A DNA stretch of 8,906 nt from an uncultured Bacilli bacterium (GTDB lineage: Bacteria; Bacillota_I; Bacilli_A; RF39; UBA660), in NCBI GenBank assembly GCA_944358685.1, contig CALVRQ010000069.1, positions 1-8,906 of the forward strand. Reading direction: 5' to 3'. Under the pieces are notes generated by a model. It saw only the letters and a program-made list of their open reading frames with translations. It did no database searches and was not told the DNA's origin. Both the position numbers and the translations under genes were made by a program. Shown here piece after piece: positions 1 through 7,367 of the stretch (its first letter is position 1; each line of letters starts with the position of its first letter).

Positions 1-1
1 A

Positions 2-460
2 ACAATTCAAAATAAATTCCACTATGCAATTACAGAACAAACAGCCGCTGAAATAATCTATAATAGAGTTGACGCGAGAAAAACTAATATGGGGCTTAAT
101 ACTTGGGAAAATTCCCCAGATGGTAAAATTTTGAAATCAGATGTAATTATCGCTAAAAATTATTTAGATGAAAAAGAAATAAAAAACTTAAACAATTTAG
201 TAAACTTATTTTTAGATATTGCCGAAAATAATGCCGAAAGAAATATCCCAATGTATATGAATGACTGGAAAAATGAAGTTGAAAATGCCTTAAAAATATT
301 TCATTATGAAGTATTAGAGGGCAAAGGAAAGATTTCACATAAACAAGCAGTAAATAAAGCAACAAATGAATACGAGAAATATAAAGTCATTCAAGATAAA
401 AATTACATTTCTGACTTTGATAAACTAGTAAATGAAACTAAAGAAATAAATAATAAATAA
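2..460 (+). CDS. RhuM-family protein, C-terminal part (5' end cut by window)
   Basis: The reading frame is open from base 2 to the TAA at 458-460, giving the last 152 residues of a protein whose start lies outside the window. An internal ATG at 89 exists but is unlikely to be the true start, because the homologous sequence continues upstream of it (QNKFHYAIT, then TAAEIIYNRVDA). The stretch resembles the C-terminal half of RhuM proteins, with the recognisable blocks TAAEIIYxRxDA, NMGLxTW, GKILKSDVxIAKNYL, a run like NAERxIPMYMNDW, GKISH and YKVIQDKxYxSDFDKL. RhuM was named from a Salmonella pathogenicity island. The biochemical function of the family is not established, although members are widespread in bacterial accessory regions and often lie near defence or restriction genes. 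Full-length members are about 300-350 residues, so roughly half is visible. The gene is separated from the downstream operon by a terminator, so it is probably an independent unit. Family assignment is from memory of conserved blocks. Confidence 0.85.
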   Translation, partial: TIQNKFHYAITEQTAAEIIYNRVDARKTNMGLNTWENSPDGKILKSDVIIAKNYLDEKEIKNLNNLVNLFLDIAENNAERNIPMYMNDWKNEVENALKIFHYEVLEGKGKISHKQAVNKATNEYEKYKVIQDKNYISDFDKLVNETKEINNK

Positions 461-550
461 ATTAAACATTTGATATATTATTAAATTGTCAATACTCATA
501 ACATCTAAACAAAATAATTTTAAAAAACACTGTGGAAAATAATTTAAATG

Positions 551-586
551 AAAACTCTCAAGCACAAAATAGTATTGAGAGTTTTT
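551..586 (+). terminator. Rho-independent terminator after the RhuM gene
   Basis: A perfect 11-bp inverted repeat is visible: AAAACTCTCAA (551-561) pairs with TTGAGAGTTTT (575-585) around a 13-base loop, and the 3' arm runs into TTTTT (582-586). This is the layout of an intrinsic terminator. The A-run on the 5' side would give a T-run on the opposite strand, so it could work in both directions. It lies 91 bases after the RhuM stop and just upstream of the jetA promoter, insulating the two units. The stem has only four G-C pairs, so it is moderately stable. Confidence 0.8.
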
Positions 587-597
587 ATAAAAAAATC

Positions 598-626
598 TTT
601 TCTTTTTCCAAGTAAAATGTTACAAT
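598..626 (+). promoter_or_regulatory. Predicted promoter of the jetABCD operon (extended -10)
   Basis: TACAAT at 621-626 matches the sigma-70/sigma-A -10 consensus in five of six positions. It is preceded by TG at 618-619, giving the extended -10 form TGTTACAAT. The -35 position at 17-bp spacing (598-603, TTTTCT) is weak, which is common when an extended -10 is present. Transcription would start near 633, leaving a leader of only about 19 bases before the TTG at 652. There is therefore no room for a riboswitch or attenuator. No clear operator repeat is visible beside it. Confidence 0.55.
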
Positions 627-636
627 ATGTGCGAAG

Positions 637-645
637 AAGGACGTG
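637..645 (+). promoter_or_regulatory. Ribosome binding site that sets the jetA start at TTG 652
   Basis: AAGGACGTG matches the full anti-Shine-Dalgarno complement AAGGAGGTG in eight of nine positions. The GTG codons at 643 and 646 lie in or directly against this site and are too close to be used. TTG at 652 has a 6-base spacer and is the best start. Confidence 0.65.
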
Positions 646-651
646 GTGCGT

Positions 652-2118
652 TTGAAGCTTTCTAATAAATTAATAAAACCAATCACTGAAGCCGCATACT
701 TAAATACAGAAAATACAAATAGATATAGACCAATCATGCGCTTTTTTTACCACAAATATGAGCAAGCCGAAAACTGGTTATATAAAGAAGATGTATATAA
801 TGAACTAAAAGACCAAATCGAAGGATATACAATTGAAGATTGCCAAAGAGATTTGGATTTTCTTGTGGAAAAAATGTCCCTAACCACTGTTCAAGATACT
901 GAAAATGCATCAACCTTAGAAAAATTCAAATTCAAAAACTATCGTTACCAAATGACTGACTATGCCATTGAAATTGAAAGAATGACTATCAGACTAGAAG
1001 AAATGGAAGTCAAAGTTGCTTCTCTAGAACCAAGACTATTTGAAAGAATAAAATTAAGACTAGAAAAATTATTAGAAATAAAAAACCTTTCAGAGCAAGA
1101 ATTGTATGAACTATGGACAGATTTAATGCAAGATTTTACTAATTTAAACCAAAGCTATCAAGACTTCTTAAAAAAATTCAACGAACCAAAAACTGAAGAG
1201 TTAATGCAAAGCCATCTTTTTATCCAACACAAAAACTCTCTTGTTCACTATCTTCAAGATTTTATCAAAGAATATATCGCATCTGGTAGTGAAATAGCTA
1301 AAATATTAAAACAAATAACAAAAGAAGATACCAATTATTTCATGGATAGTTTAATATCTCATCAAAAGAAAACTCCAAAAATAAGACCCGACTTTGACTA
1401 TGACTACTTAAGAGTTGTTAATTCAGGTAAATGGAATAGTTTAAGAAAATGGTTCATAGCTGAACAAGGCATTAGCGAAGGTGATAGACTTTTAAACGCC
1501 ACTAACAACATAATATCTAAAATAACCAAATATGCCTCTAACTTAATTGAATTACATGGTAACATGATAAATAGAAAAGAAGAATATAAATACCTATGTC
1601 ACTTATTTGATAATATAACAAACCTAAACGACGCTCATACTTTAGCCGGAACAATATTAGGTGTAGGGACAGTTAGACATTTTAAAGGAACATCCCTTTT
1701 AAATAGTGATTCCATCATCCCATCATTAAATGTAAAACCAACAATTATCAAAGTAGATCCTATGAAAAAGACACTAAGAGCAGAGATAAATCGCACTCAA
1801 ATTATAGATAAAACAAAAGAAAAAGAAGCCATATTAATGCAAGCTGAAGCTGAAGAAAAAAGAAAAAAAGAAATTCTCTACTCTTTAGTCCATAAAGGAC
1901 ATATAAACCTAACCGGAAATATCAATTTAACTCAAGAAGAAAGATCATACATTTTATCATTACTAGCTAAATCTCGTAATGATGTCACTAAAGACCCAAT
2001 ATTCGGACTAAATTATAAAATCACTGAAGCACCCGGAAAATGCCAAATAAACTCGGAAGATGGTACATTTTATATGGATGCCATCAGTATTGAGATAGGT
2101 GGTGAAAGCCTTGGATAA
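652..2118 (+). CDS. jetA: Wadjet protein JetA (TIGR02677/DUF2397 family), kleisin-like subunit
   Basis: The protein is 488 residues when started at TTG 652 (491 from GTG 643, 490 from GTG 646). The TTG start is chosen because the GTGs overlap the Shine-Dalgarno. The N-terminal part (about residues 15-110) reads like the winged-helix region of TIGR02677: NRYRPIMRFFY (23-33), WLYKEDV (42-48), DLDFLVE (67-73), the QDT motif (81-83), TLEKFK (88-93) and YRYQMTDYAIEIER (97-110). It is followed by SLEPRLFERI (124-133) and a mostly helical middle. The C-terminal part contains AGTILGVGTVRHFKG, a charged helix rich in Glu/Lys, and a final small domain resembling a winged helix. In Wadjet complexes JetA plays the kleisin (MukF-like) role, bridging the heads of the JetC dimer and holding JetB; this is family knowledge, not visible directly. 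It is first in the operon behind a single promoter, and its last 8 bases overlap jetB. No frameshift or truncation is seen. Assignment to type III rather than type I or II rests on these motifs. Confidence 0.88.
   Translation: MKLSNKLIKPITEAAYLNTENTNRYRPIMRFFYHKYEQAENWLYKEDVYNELKDQIEGYTIEDCQRDLDFLVEKMSLTTVQDTENASTLEKFKFKNYRYQMTDYAIEIERMTIRLEEMEVKVASLEPRLFERIKLRLEKLLEIKNLSEQELYELWTDLMQDFTNLNQSYQDFLKKFNEPKTEELMQSHLFIQHKNSLVHYLQDFIKEYIASGSEIAKILKQITKEDTNYFMDSLISHQKKTPKIRPDFDYDYLRVVNSGKWNSLRKWFIAEQGISEGDRLLNATNNIISKITKYASNLIELHGNMINRKEEYKYLCHLFDNITNLNDAHTLAGTILGVGTVRHFKGTSLLNSDSIIPSLNVKPTIIKVDPMKKTLRAEINRTQIIDKTKEKEAILMQAEAEEKRKKEILYSLVHKGHINLTGNINLTQEERSYILSLLAKSRNDVTKDPIFGLNYKITEAPGKCQINSEDGTFYMDAISIEIGGESLG
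2097..2105 (+). promoter_or_regulatory. Ribosome binding site inside jetA that sets the jetB start at TTG 2111
   Basis: AGGTGGTGA matches AGGAGGTGA in eight of nine positions, and TTG 2111 follows after a 5-base spacer. The in-frame GTGs at 2099 and 2102 lie inside the site itself and so are poor start candidates. The site lies within the last codons of jetA, so ribosomes finishing jetA would pass over it, which favours translational coupling. Confidence 0.65.
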
Positions 2119-3304
2119 TTTAAATAAAGAAATGAATCTTCTTTTAAATAACTTTTGGATAACTAAAGATGAAGACCCCGAAAATTATTATTTATTAAAA
2201 AGAAGACAAAAAGAATTACAGGAATTTATTTTTAAAAACCTAGGTAGTAAATTAATCATTCACGAACGGTTTATCAAACTAGAAAAAATATCAAGTACCC
2301 CTTCTAAAGACCAAGGAATAGAAACATTCACCTCACCCATGGATTATGTCTTCTTATTTATTTTCTTGCTATATCTAGAAGATAAACCTCGCGGTGAAAA
2401 ATTTATCCTTTCACAATTAATCGATTATGTAAAAAACACTGCTATCACATTAGAACTTTCAAACACCCCAGATTGGACCTATGCCTCTCACCGAAAAAGT
2501 TTAATTAGAGTCATCAAATATTTAGTAAGTTTAAACGTAATCATCGTAAAAGACGAAGATAAAATTAGTTTCCAAGATGACCAAAATGCCGATGCCTTAT
2601 ATGAGGTAACCGGTATTTCCAACTACTTAACACCATCATTTGATCATGGAATATTTGGCCTTAAAACCCCCAAAGACTTTCTAAACATCCAGTGGGAAGG
2701 ACAAGACACTGGTAGTAGCAACATCAGAAGATATAACATATATAGAAATCTTCTTTACCTTCCCGCAACCTACCGCGATAACATATCCGAAGGTGAATAC
2801 GATTATTTAAAGAAACTACATAAAACAATCGAAAATGAAATATCTGAAAAACTAGACTTTTCAGTAGAAATAACTAAAAACATGGCCTTAATATATACTG
2901 ATGAATCACTAGTTCAAAAAGATTATTTTCCAAACACCAAAAGAATTACCGATATTATTCTTCTTATCAACAAGGAAATTACCGACTATATAAAAAATCA
3001 AAATATTGAAATGCAAGAAGACGAAACATATATCTTAACTAAAGCAGAATTAAAAACTGTCATACTAGATACCAAAACAAAATATAAACCATATTACAGT
3101 AAAGCTTACTTAGATTTAACTGAAAAAAGATACTTAAATGAAATTATTACCAACATGGAAAACTACCACTTCATTAAAGAAAATCAAGATGAAACCTATA
3201 AAATATATCCTTTGATATACCGTTTTATAGGAAATCCAGTTAAAATTAAAGAAAACAAAAATGAACAAATAGAAATATTTGGAGGTGAAGAAGATGAATT
3301 ATAA
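2111..3304 (+). CDS. jetB: Wadjet protein JetB (TIGR02678/DUF2398 family), MukE/KITE-like subunit
   Basis: Starting at TTG 2111 the product is 397 residues. Features that recall TIGR02678 are the N-terminal LLNNFWI (11-17), DEDPENYYLLK (20-30), LGSKLIIHERFIKLEKI (44-60) and FTSPMDYVFLFIFLLYLEDK (73-92). These are followed by FILSQLIDYV, DWTYASHRKSLIRVIKYL, a DALYEVTGISNYL block and a variable C-terminal half with winged-helix-like helices. The hydrophobic run near residues 79-89 is a conserved buried helix of the family rather than a membrane segment: it is short and ends in LEDK. In Wadjet complexes JetB corresponds to the MukE-like subunit that dimerises, binds the JetA kleisin and touches DNA (established for related complexes, inferred here). 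The gene overlaps jetA by 8 bases and jetC by 11. Nothing is missing or frameshifted. Length and gene order fit the family. Confidence 0.87.
   Translation: MDNLNKEMNLLLNNFWITKDEDPENYYLLKRRQKELQEFIFKNLGSKLIIHERFIKLEKISSTPSKDQGIETFTSPMDYVFLFIFLLYLEDKPRGEKFILSQLIDYVKNTAITLELSNTPDWTYASHRKSLIRVIKYLVSLNVIIVKDEDKISFQDDQNADALYEVTGISNYLTPSFDHGIFGLKTPKDFLNIQWEGQDTGSSNIRRYNIYRNLLYLPATYRDNISEGEYDYLKKLHKTIENEISEKLDFSVEITKNMALIYTDESLVQKDYFPNTKRITDIILLINKEITDYIKNQNIEMQEDETYILTKAELKTVILDTKTKYKPYYSKAYLDLTEKRYLNEIITNMENYHFIKENQDETYKIYPLIYRFIGNPVKIKENKNEQIEIFGGEEDEL
3281..3288 (+). promoter_or_regulatory. Strong ribosome binding site of jetC, inside the end of jetB
   Basis: GGAGGTGA is a perfect match to the Shine-Dalgarno consensus and lies 5 bases before ATG 3294. 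A TTG at 3279 in the same frame overlaps the site and is not a credible start. This is the best ribosome binding site in the operon. Confidence 0.8.
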
Positions 3305-6300
3305 AGTAACCAGAATAGGCCTTATTAATTTTTGGCTCTACGATGAAGAAACATTTGACTTTGAAGATGGTAAACTTTTATTAAGAGGAACCAATGGTAG
3401 TGGTAAATCTGTAACCATGCAATCATTTATTCCCTTAATATTAGATGGTAATAAAAACCCATCTAGATTAGACCCCTTCGGTAGCAAAGACAAAAAAATT
3501 GAAGATTACTTATTAGGAAGTGCCGATAGCGAACAAAAAGATGAAGCAACAGGCTATCTATTCATGGAAATGTATAGTGAAGAAAAACTAAAATATCAAA
3601 CACTGGGTATTGGTCTTCATGCTAAAAAAGGAAGACCTACTGACTTTTGGGGTTTTATCATCAAAAATGGGCAGCGCATCGGTAGAGATATCCTACTTTA
3701 TCATAGTAAAGAAGAAAAAATACCATGCAGCAAAAAAGAATTAAGAGCTAGACTTGGTACGGAAAATATCTTTACTGAAACCGCCAAAGAATACAAAGAA
3801 GCTGTTAATAAAACCATTTTTGGCTTTCCAAATCTTGATATGTATGATGAATTCATTAATTTGCTATTGCAACTTAGAAGTCCAAAACTATCTAAAGAAT
3901 ATAAACCGACAAAATTAATGGAAATCTTAAGTGGTGTCCTTCAACCTCTAACCGAAGAGGATTTAAGACCCCTATCTGAAGCCATTGAAGACATGGATAA
4001 AACCAAAGAAAAAACTTTAAAATTGCAGTCAGATGTAAAAAAAATATCAAATCTTATAATACCATATAATAATTATAATGAAACCATGCTTTATAAAAAA
4101 GCTGAAAATTATTTAAATAGTTTAAATGTCGAAACTGCTCACGAAAAAGAAATTCATCAATTAGAGGAAGATATTGAAAATCTTCAAAACTCACTCCAAG
4201 AAAATAAAAAGACATCGTTAGATTTAGAAATTAGAAAAGAAAATATCGAAACTCAAAGAGCTAATTTAGATAGCCGTGATTTAGAAAGCAAAATCAAAAG
4301 AAAAGAAAGTTTAGAAAGCGAAATAAAAGAAGAACAAAATAAAAAAGAAAAAGCTCAAAATAGCTACAATAATCATATAACCAAAAGGCAAGATTTAGAA
4401 ATTGATTTAGACAAATTAATTAAAGATAAAGATAAAAAAGAATTAGAGTGTCAAAGTACTTTTCAGGATATTGCTAATTTATGTACCAACATAAAATTTG
4501 AAGAGGGTAAAATTATTCTTAAGGATTATGCAAAAGATAGAAATATTCTCAAACAGTTTGAACCGCTAAAAAATAGACTAAAAAATTATCAACTCAAACT
4601 AGAAAACATTAAAAAAGAATTAGAAAAAAACAAAAGACTCGAAGAAAAACGCAATGAAATTGAACAAGAATTAAACACTAAAAATAAAGAATATAACAAA
4701 GTATCTGATAATATAAAAAATAATGAAGAAAAACTAGGCGAAGAAATATTAAACATCAAAGATAAAGTTGCCTATCTTGGTAAGACAAATGAAATTATCA
4801 AATTAAAAATAGATGAAATTAGTGATATAACCTCACCCTATAATCCATATTCTAAAACATCATATGATGCATCTAAACAAAAATATTTAAAAATCTCTTC
4901 TAAAATAAAAGATAATCTGTTAAAAGAGTTATACACAATAAAAAATAAAATAGCTCTTCAAAGGCAAAAAGTTGAAGATATAAATAAAGAACTTAATAAT
5001 CTCAAATTATCTAAAGAATTAGAAATAATAAGAGATGAAGAAGAAAATAAAACCATTGAATATCTAAATGACAAAAACATTCCTTATGCCGAATTTTATA
5101 AAGCCATTGAATTTAAAGATAATATAGATCAAAACACCAAAGATAAACTAGAATCAACTTTATTATCATCTGGTATTTTAAATGCCATTATTGTAAATGA
5201 CTTTAACCAAATAAAAAATATCAAAGGTAATTTTATTACCTATAGTAAACCTGCCTCTAATAATTTAACTAAATATTTTAAACCAGTTAAAACAAATAAT
5301 CTAACTGAAGATATAATAATCAATGTTTTAAAATCAGTCAGTATCGATGATACTGAAGAAATTGCTTTAACCAAAGATTATTTCAAAAATAGCTTCATGC
5401 GTATTCAAGGTTCGCAAAATTTTAAAAGCATATATATTGGAATATTATCTAGAATAAAAGCCAAAGAAGAAAAAATCAGCCAAATAGAAAAAGAGTTAGA
5501 AAAAGAGGAATCTATATTAACTAATTTAGAAAATATTAAACTCACAAAAGAAAATGACTTAACCACCTTATCACATGAAGAAAATAATTATCCATCAAAT
5601 GAAGTACTAAATCAAATCGAAAGTGAAATTGATAAATTAACTGTTCATTTAGAAATCATTAGTAAAGACAAAAACCAAGCGGAAGAAAAGCTTCAAACAA
5701 TTACCGAAGAAATTGAAACATTATTTAAAAAGTTAGTCGAAATGAAAAAAGAAATTAATTTTCCACTATATCTAGAAACTATTGAAGAAGTACTTCAAAA
5801 TACCCAAAGCCTTTCTTCAGAGCTTGCAACCTTTGAAATTTCCTTAAATAATTACTATGGGTGTCAAGAAAATGTTTTAGTAAAAAAAGAACAAATTGAA
5901 TATGAAAATAATACAATCGATGAAATAAACGAAAATATAAGTTCCATAAACATTTCTTTAAAGAAAAAAGAATATGAAAAAAATGATTTAGATAAAATTT
6001 TAAATTCAAATGAATATAAAAATTTATCAGAAACCATTCTTAAACTAGATAGTGAGTTAAAACAAATCGATGATAGAAGAATAAATCTCACTCAAAAATA
6101 TGGTCAAGATGAAGAATCTTTAAAAAATAAACAAGCCACTCTCGAAGAAAAAAAGCAAAATCAAAAAGTAAAACATGAAATTGCTAATCTAAATGAAATG
6201 TTCTTTAAAGAAGAATATAACCTCCATTATATTGAAAAAGAACCAATTGAAAATGTTAAACTTGCTGCGAAAAATGTTTTGGAAAAATTATCTAATAGGA

Positions 6301-7367
6301 AAAATAGTGATATAGACAAAGTTAAATATAATTATGATGATGCTTATAATAATTACCGAAATGAGTTAAGTGATTATCACCTAACTAGTAATATTATATT
6401 TGATAGAGAAATAGAGCCAAACGACATTATTGATAATGAAACCTTAAAAGATTTACACTCAAAAAATAAAAGAGTAGACCTATCGGCAATGTATCAAGGT
6501 AGAGTTTTAAACATCTATTCTCTATCTAAAACCATTGAAAATGCTATTGAAGAAAACAATCAAATCATTAGTGAACAAGACCGTCATTTATTTGAAGAAA
6601 TACTGTTAAAATCAGTAGGAGCCAAAATACGAGAAAGAATAGAATCTAGTAAAAATTGGGTCAAAGAAATAAATCAAATAATGAAACAAATGCAAGAAGG
6701 TAGTAGCCTATCATTTGGGTTAGAATGGAAAAGTAAAAGTGCTGAATCAATGGACGAAATCGAAACCAAAGAACTCGTTAGAATTTTTCAAATTGACCCT
6801 AATATGGTCACTAAATCCGATAGTGATAAATTAATTAATCACTTTAGATCAAAACTAAAAAGAGAAACCGAGATGAACGGTGAAAGTGAAACATATTCAT
6901 CAGTAATATTTGATGTCCTAGATTATCGTAACTGGTTTGAATTTAAAATGACATACCAAAGAAAAGGAGAAAATAAAAAAGAATTAACTAATAAAGTATT
7001 CTCCGTGTTTAGTGGTGGTGAAAAGGCCAAAACCATGTATATTCCATTATTTGCCGCAGTATATGCTAAACTTATGAGTGCTAAAAAAGATGCTCCAAGA
7101 TTAATCGCCTTAGATGAAGCCTTTGCGGGTGTTGATGATGCTAATATTCGTGAAATGTTTGGAATATTATCTTCGCTTAACCTAGATTATATCTTAACAT
7201 CACAAGCCTTATGGGGAGACTATGACACTATTAGTAACCTAGCCATTGCTGAACTATTAAGACCAAATAACGCCCAAGCAGTTTGCGTAAAAAGATATCG
7301 TTGGAATGGTAAAGTCAAAGAAATAGTTTTAAAAAAGGAGTTAAATGATGCTATACCTTTATTTTAA
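3294..7367 (+). CDS. jetC: Wadjet protein JetC (TIGR02680 family), SMC-like ATPase
   Basis: JetC is the motor of Wadjet: an SMC/MukB-like ATPase whose dimer binds ATP between two heads and is thought to extrude DNA loops. The product is 1357 residues from ATG 3294, in the usual size range of the family. The Walker A motif GTNGSGKS is at residues 32-39 (bases 3387-3410), and a Q-loop-like LLLQLRSPKLSK is at 190-201. Long Glu/Lys/Asn-rich coiled-coil segments (about 265-590 and 720-1030) flank a less charged, non-coiled central region beginning IPYAEFYKAIEF (from residue 596) and ending near 720, which is in the hinge position. The C-terminal head carries the ABC signature FSGGEKAKT (SGGE at 1240-1243), Walker B LIALDEAF (D1274, E1275) and the D-loop GVDD (1279-1282). 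Thr-Ser-Gln follows where many ABC ATPases have the H-loop histidine. All ATPase motifs needed for activity are present. It overlaps jetB by 11 bases and jetD by 20. Confidence 0.93.
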   Translation: MNYKVTRIGLINFWLYDEETFDFEDGKLLLRGTNGSGKSVTMQSFIPLILDGNKNPSRLDPFGSKDKKIEDYLLGSADSEQKDEATGYLFMEMYSEEKLKYQTLGIGLHAKKGRPTDFWGFIIKNGQRIGRDILLYHSKEEKIPCSKKELRARLGTENIFTETAKEYKEAVNKTIFGFPNLDMYDEFINLLLQLRSPKLSKEYKPTKLMEILSGVLQPLTEEDLRPLSEAIEDMDKTKEKTLKLQSDVKKISNLIIPYNNYNETMLYKKAENYLNSLNVETAHEKEIHQLEEDIENLQNSLQENKKTSLDLEIRKENIETQRANLDSRDLESKIKRKESLESEIKEEQNKKEKAQNSYNNHITKRQDLEIDLDKLIKDKDKKELECQSTFQDIANLCTNIKFEEGKIILKDYAKDRNILKQFEPLKNRLKNYQLKLENIKKELEKNKRLEEKRNEIEQELNTKNKEYNKVSDNIKNNEEKLGEEILNIKDKVAYLGKTNEIIKLKIDEISDITSPYNPYSKTSYDASKQKYLKISSKIKDNLLKELYTIKNKIALQRQKVEDINKELNNLKLSKELEIIRDEEENKTIEYLNDKNIPYAEFYKAIEFKDNIDQNTKDKLESTLLSSGILNAIIVNDFNQIKNIKGNFITYSKPASNNLTKYFKPVKTNNLTEDIIINVLKSVSIDDTEEIALTKDYFKNSFMRIQGSQNFKSIYIGILSRIKAKEEKISQIEKELEKEESILTNLENIKLTKENDLTTLSHEENNYPSNEVLNQIESEIDKLTVHLEIISKDKNQAEEKLQTITEEIETLFKKLVEMKKEINFPLYLETIEEVLQNTQSLSSELATFEISLNNYYGCQENVLVKKEQIEYENNTIDEINENISSINISLKKKEYEKNDLDKILNSNEYKNLSETILKLDSELKQIDDRRINLTQKYGQDEESLKNKQATLEEKKQNQKVKHEIANLNEMFFKEEYNLHYIEKEPIENVKLAAKNVLEKLSNRKNSDIDKVKYNYDDAYNNYRNELSDYHLTSNIIFDREIEPNDIIDNETLKDLHSKNKRVDLSAMYQGRVLNIYSLSKTIENAIEENNQIISEQDRHLFEEILLKSVGAKIRERIESSKNWVKEINQIMKQMQEGSSLSFGLEWKSKSAESMDEIETKELVRIFQIDPNMVTKSDSDKLINHFRSKLKRETEMNGESETYSSVIFDVLDYRNWFEFKMTYQRKGENKKELTNKVFSVFSGGEKAKTMYIPLFAAVYAKLMSAKKDAPRLIALDEAFAGVDDANIREMFGILSSLNLDYILTSQALWGDYDTISNLAIAELLRPNNAQAVCVKRYRWNGKVKEIVLKKELNDAIPLF
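7335..7340 (+). promoter_or_regulatory. Ribosome binding site of jetD, inside the end of jetC
   Basis: AAGGAG is followed by tandem ATG codons at 7345 (4-base spacer) and 7348 (7-base spacer). The 7-base spacing is closer to optimal, so 7348 is preferred. The difference is one methionine. The site lies within the last eleven codons of jetC, as at the other junctions. Confidence 0.7.

Noticed and set aside
153..365. A 70-codon open frame on the - strand inside the RhuM gene.
   Set aside because: It is antisense to a frame with clear family motifs, its product is a low-complexity Leu/Phe-rich string, and no ribosome binding site or homology is recognisable.
465..500. A second promoter-like pair (TTGATA at 470-475 with TACTCA at 493-498).
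   Set aside because: The -10 is poor, it lies upstream of the terminator hairpin, and AT-rich DNA yields such matches by chance.
2345..2377. Possible transmembrane helix in JetB.
   Set aside because: The hydrophobic run (about residues 79-89) is short, ends in LEDK and is a conserved feature of this soluble family. No signal peptide or other membrane segment exists.
5779..6091. Two overlapping open frames on the - strand inside jetC.
   Set aside because: They are the complement of Glu/Lys-rich coiled-coil coding, giving Phe/Leu/Ser-rich products. They lie wholly inside an intact jetC and show no gene signals.
3294..7367. JetC as a housekeeping SMC, SbcC/Rad50 or MukB.
   Set aside because: There is no CxxC zinc hook, the signature and Walker B surroundings fit the TIGR02680 type, and the neighbours are JetA, JetB and JetD rather than ScpAB, SbcD or MukEF.
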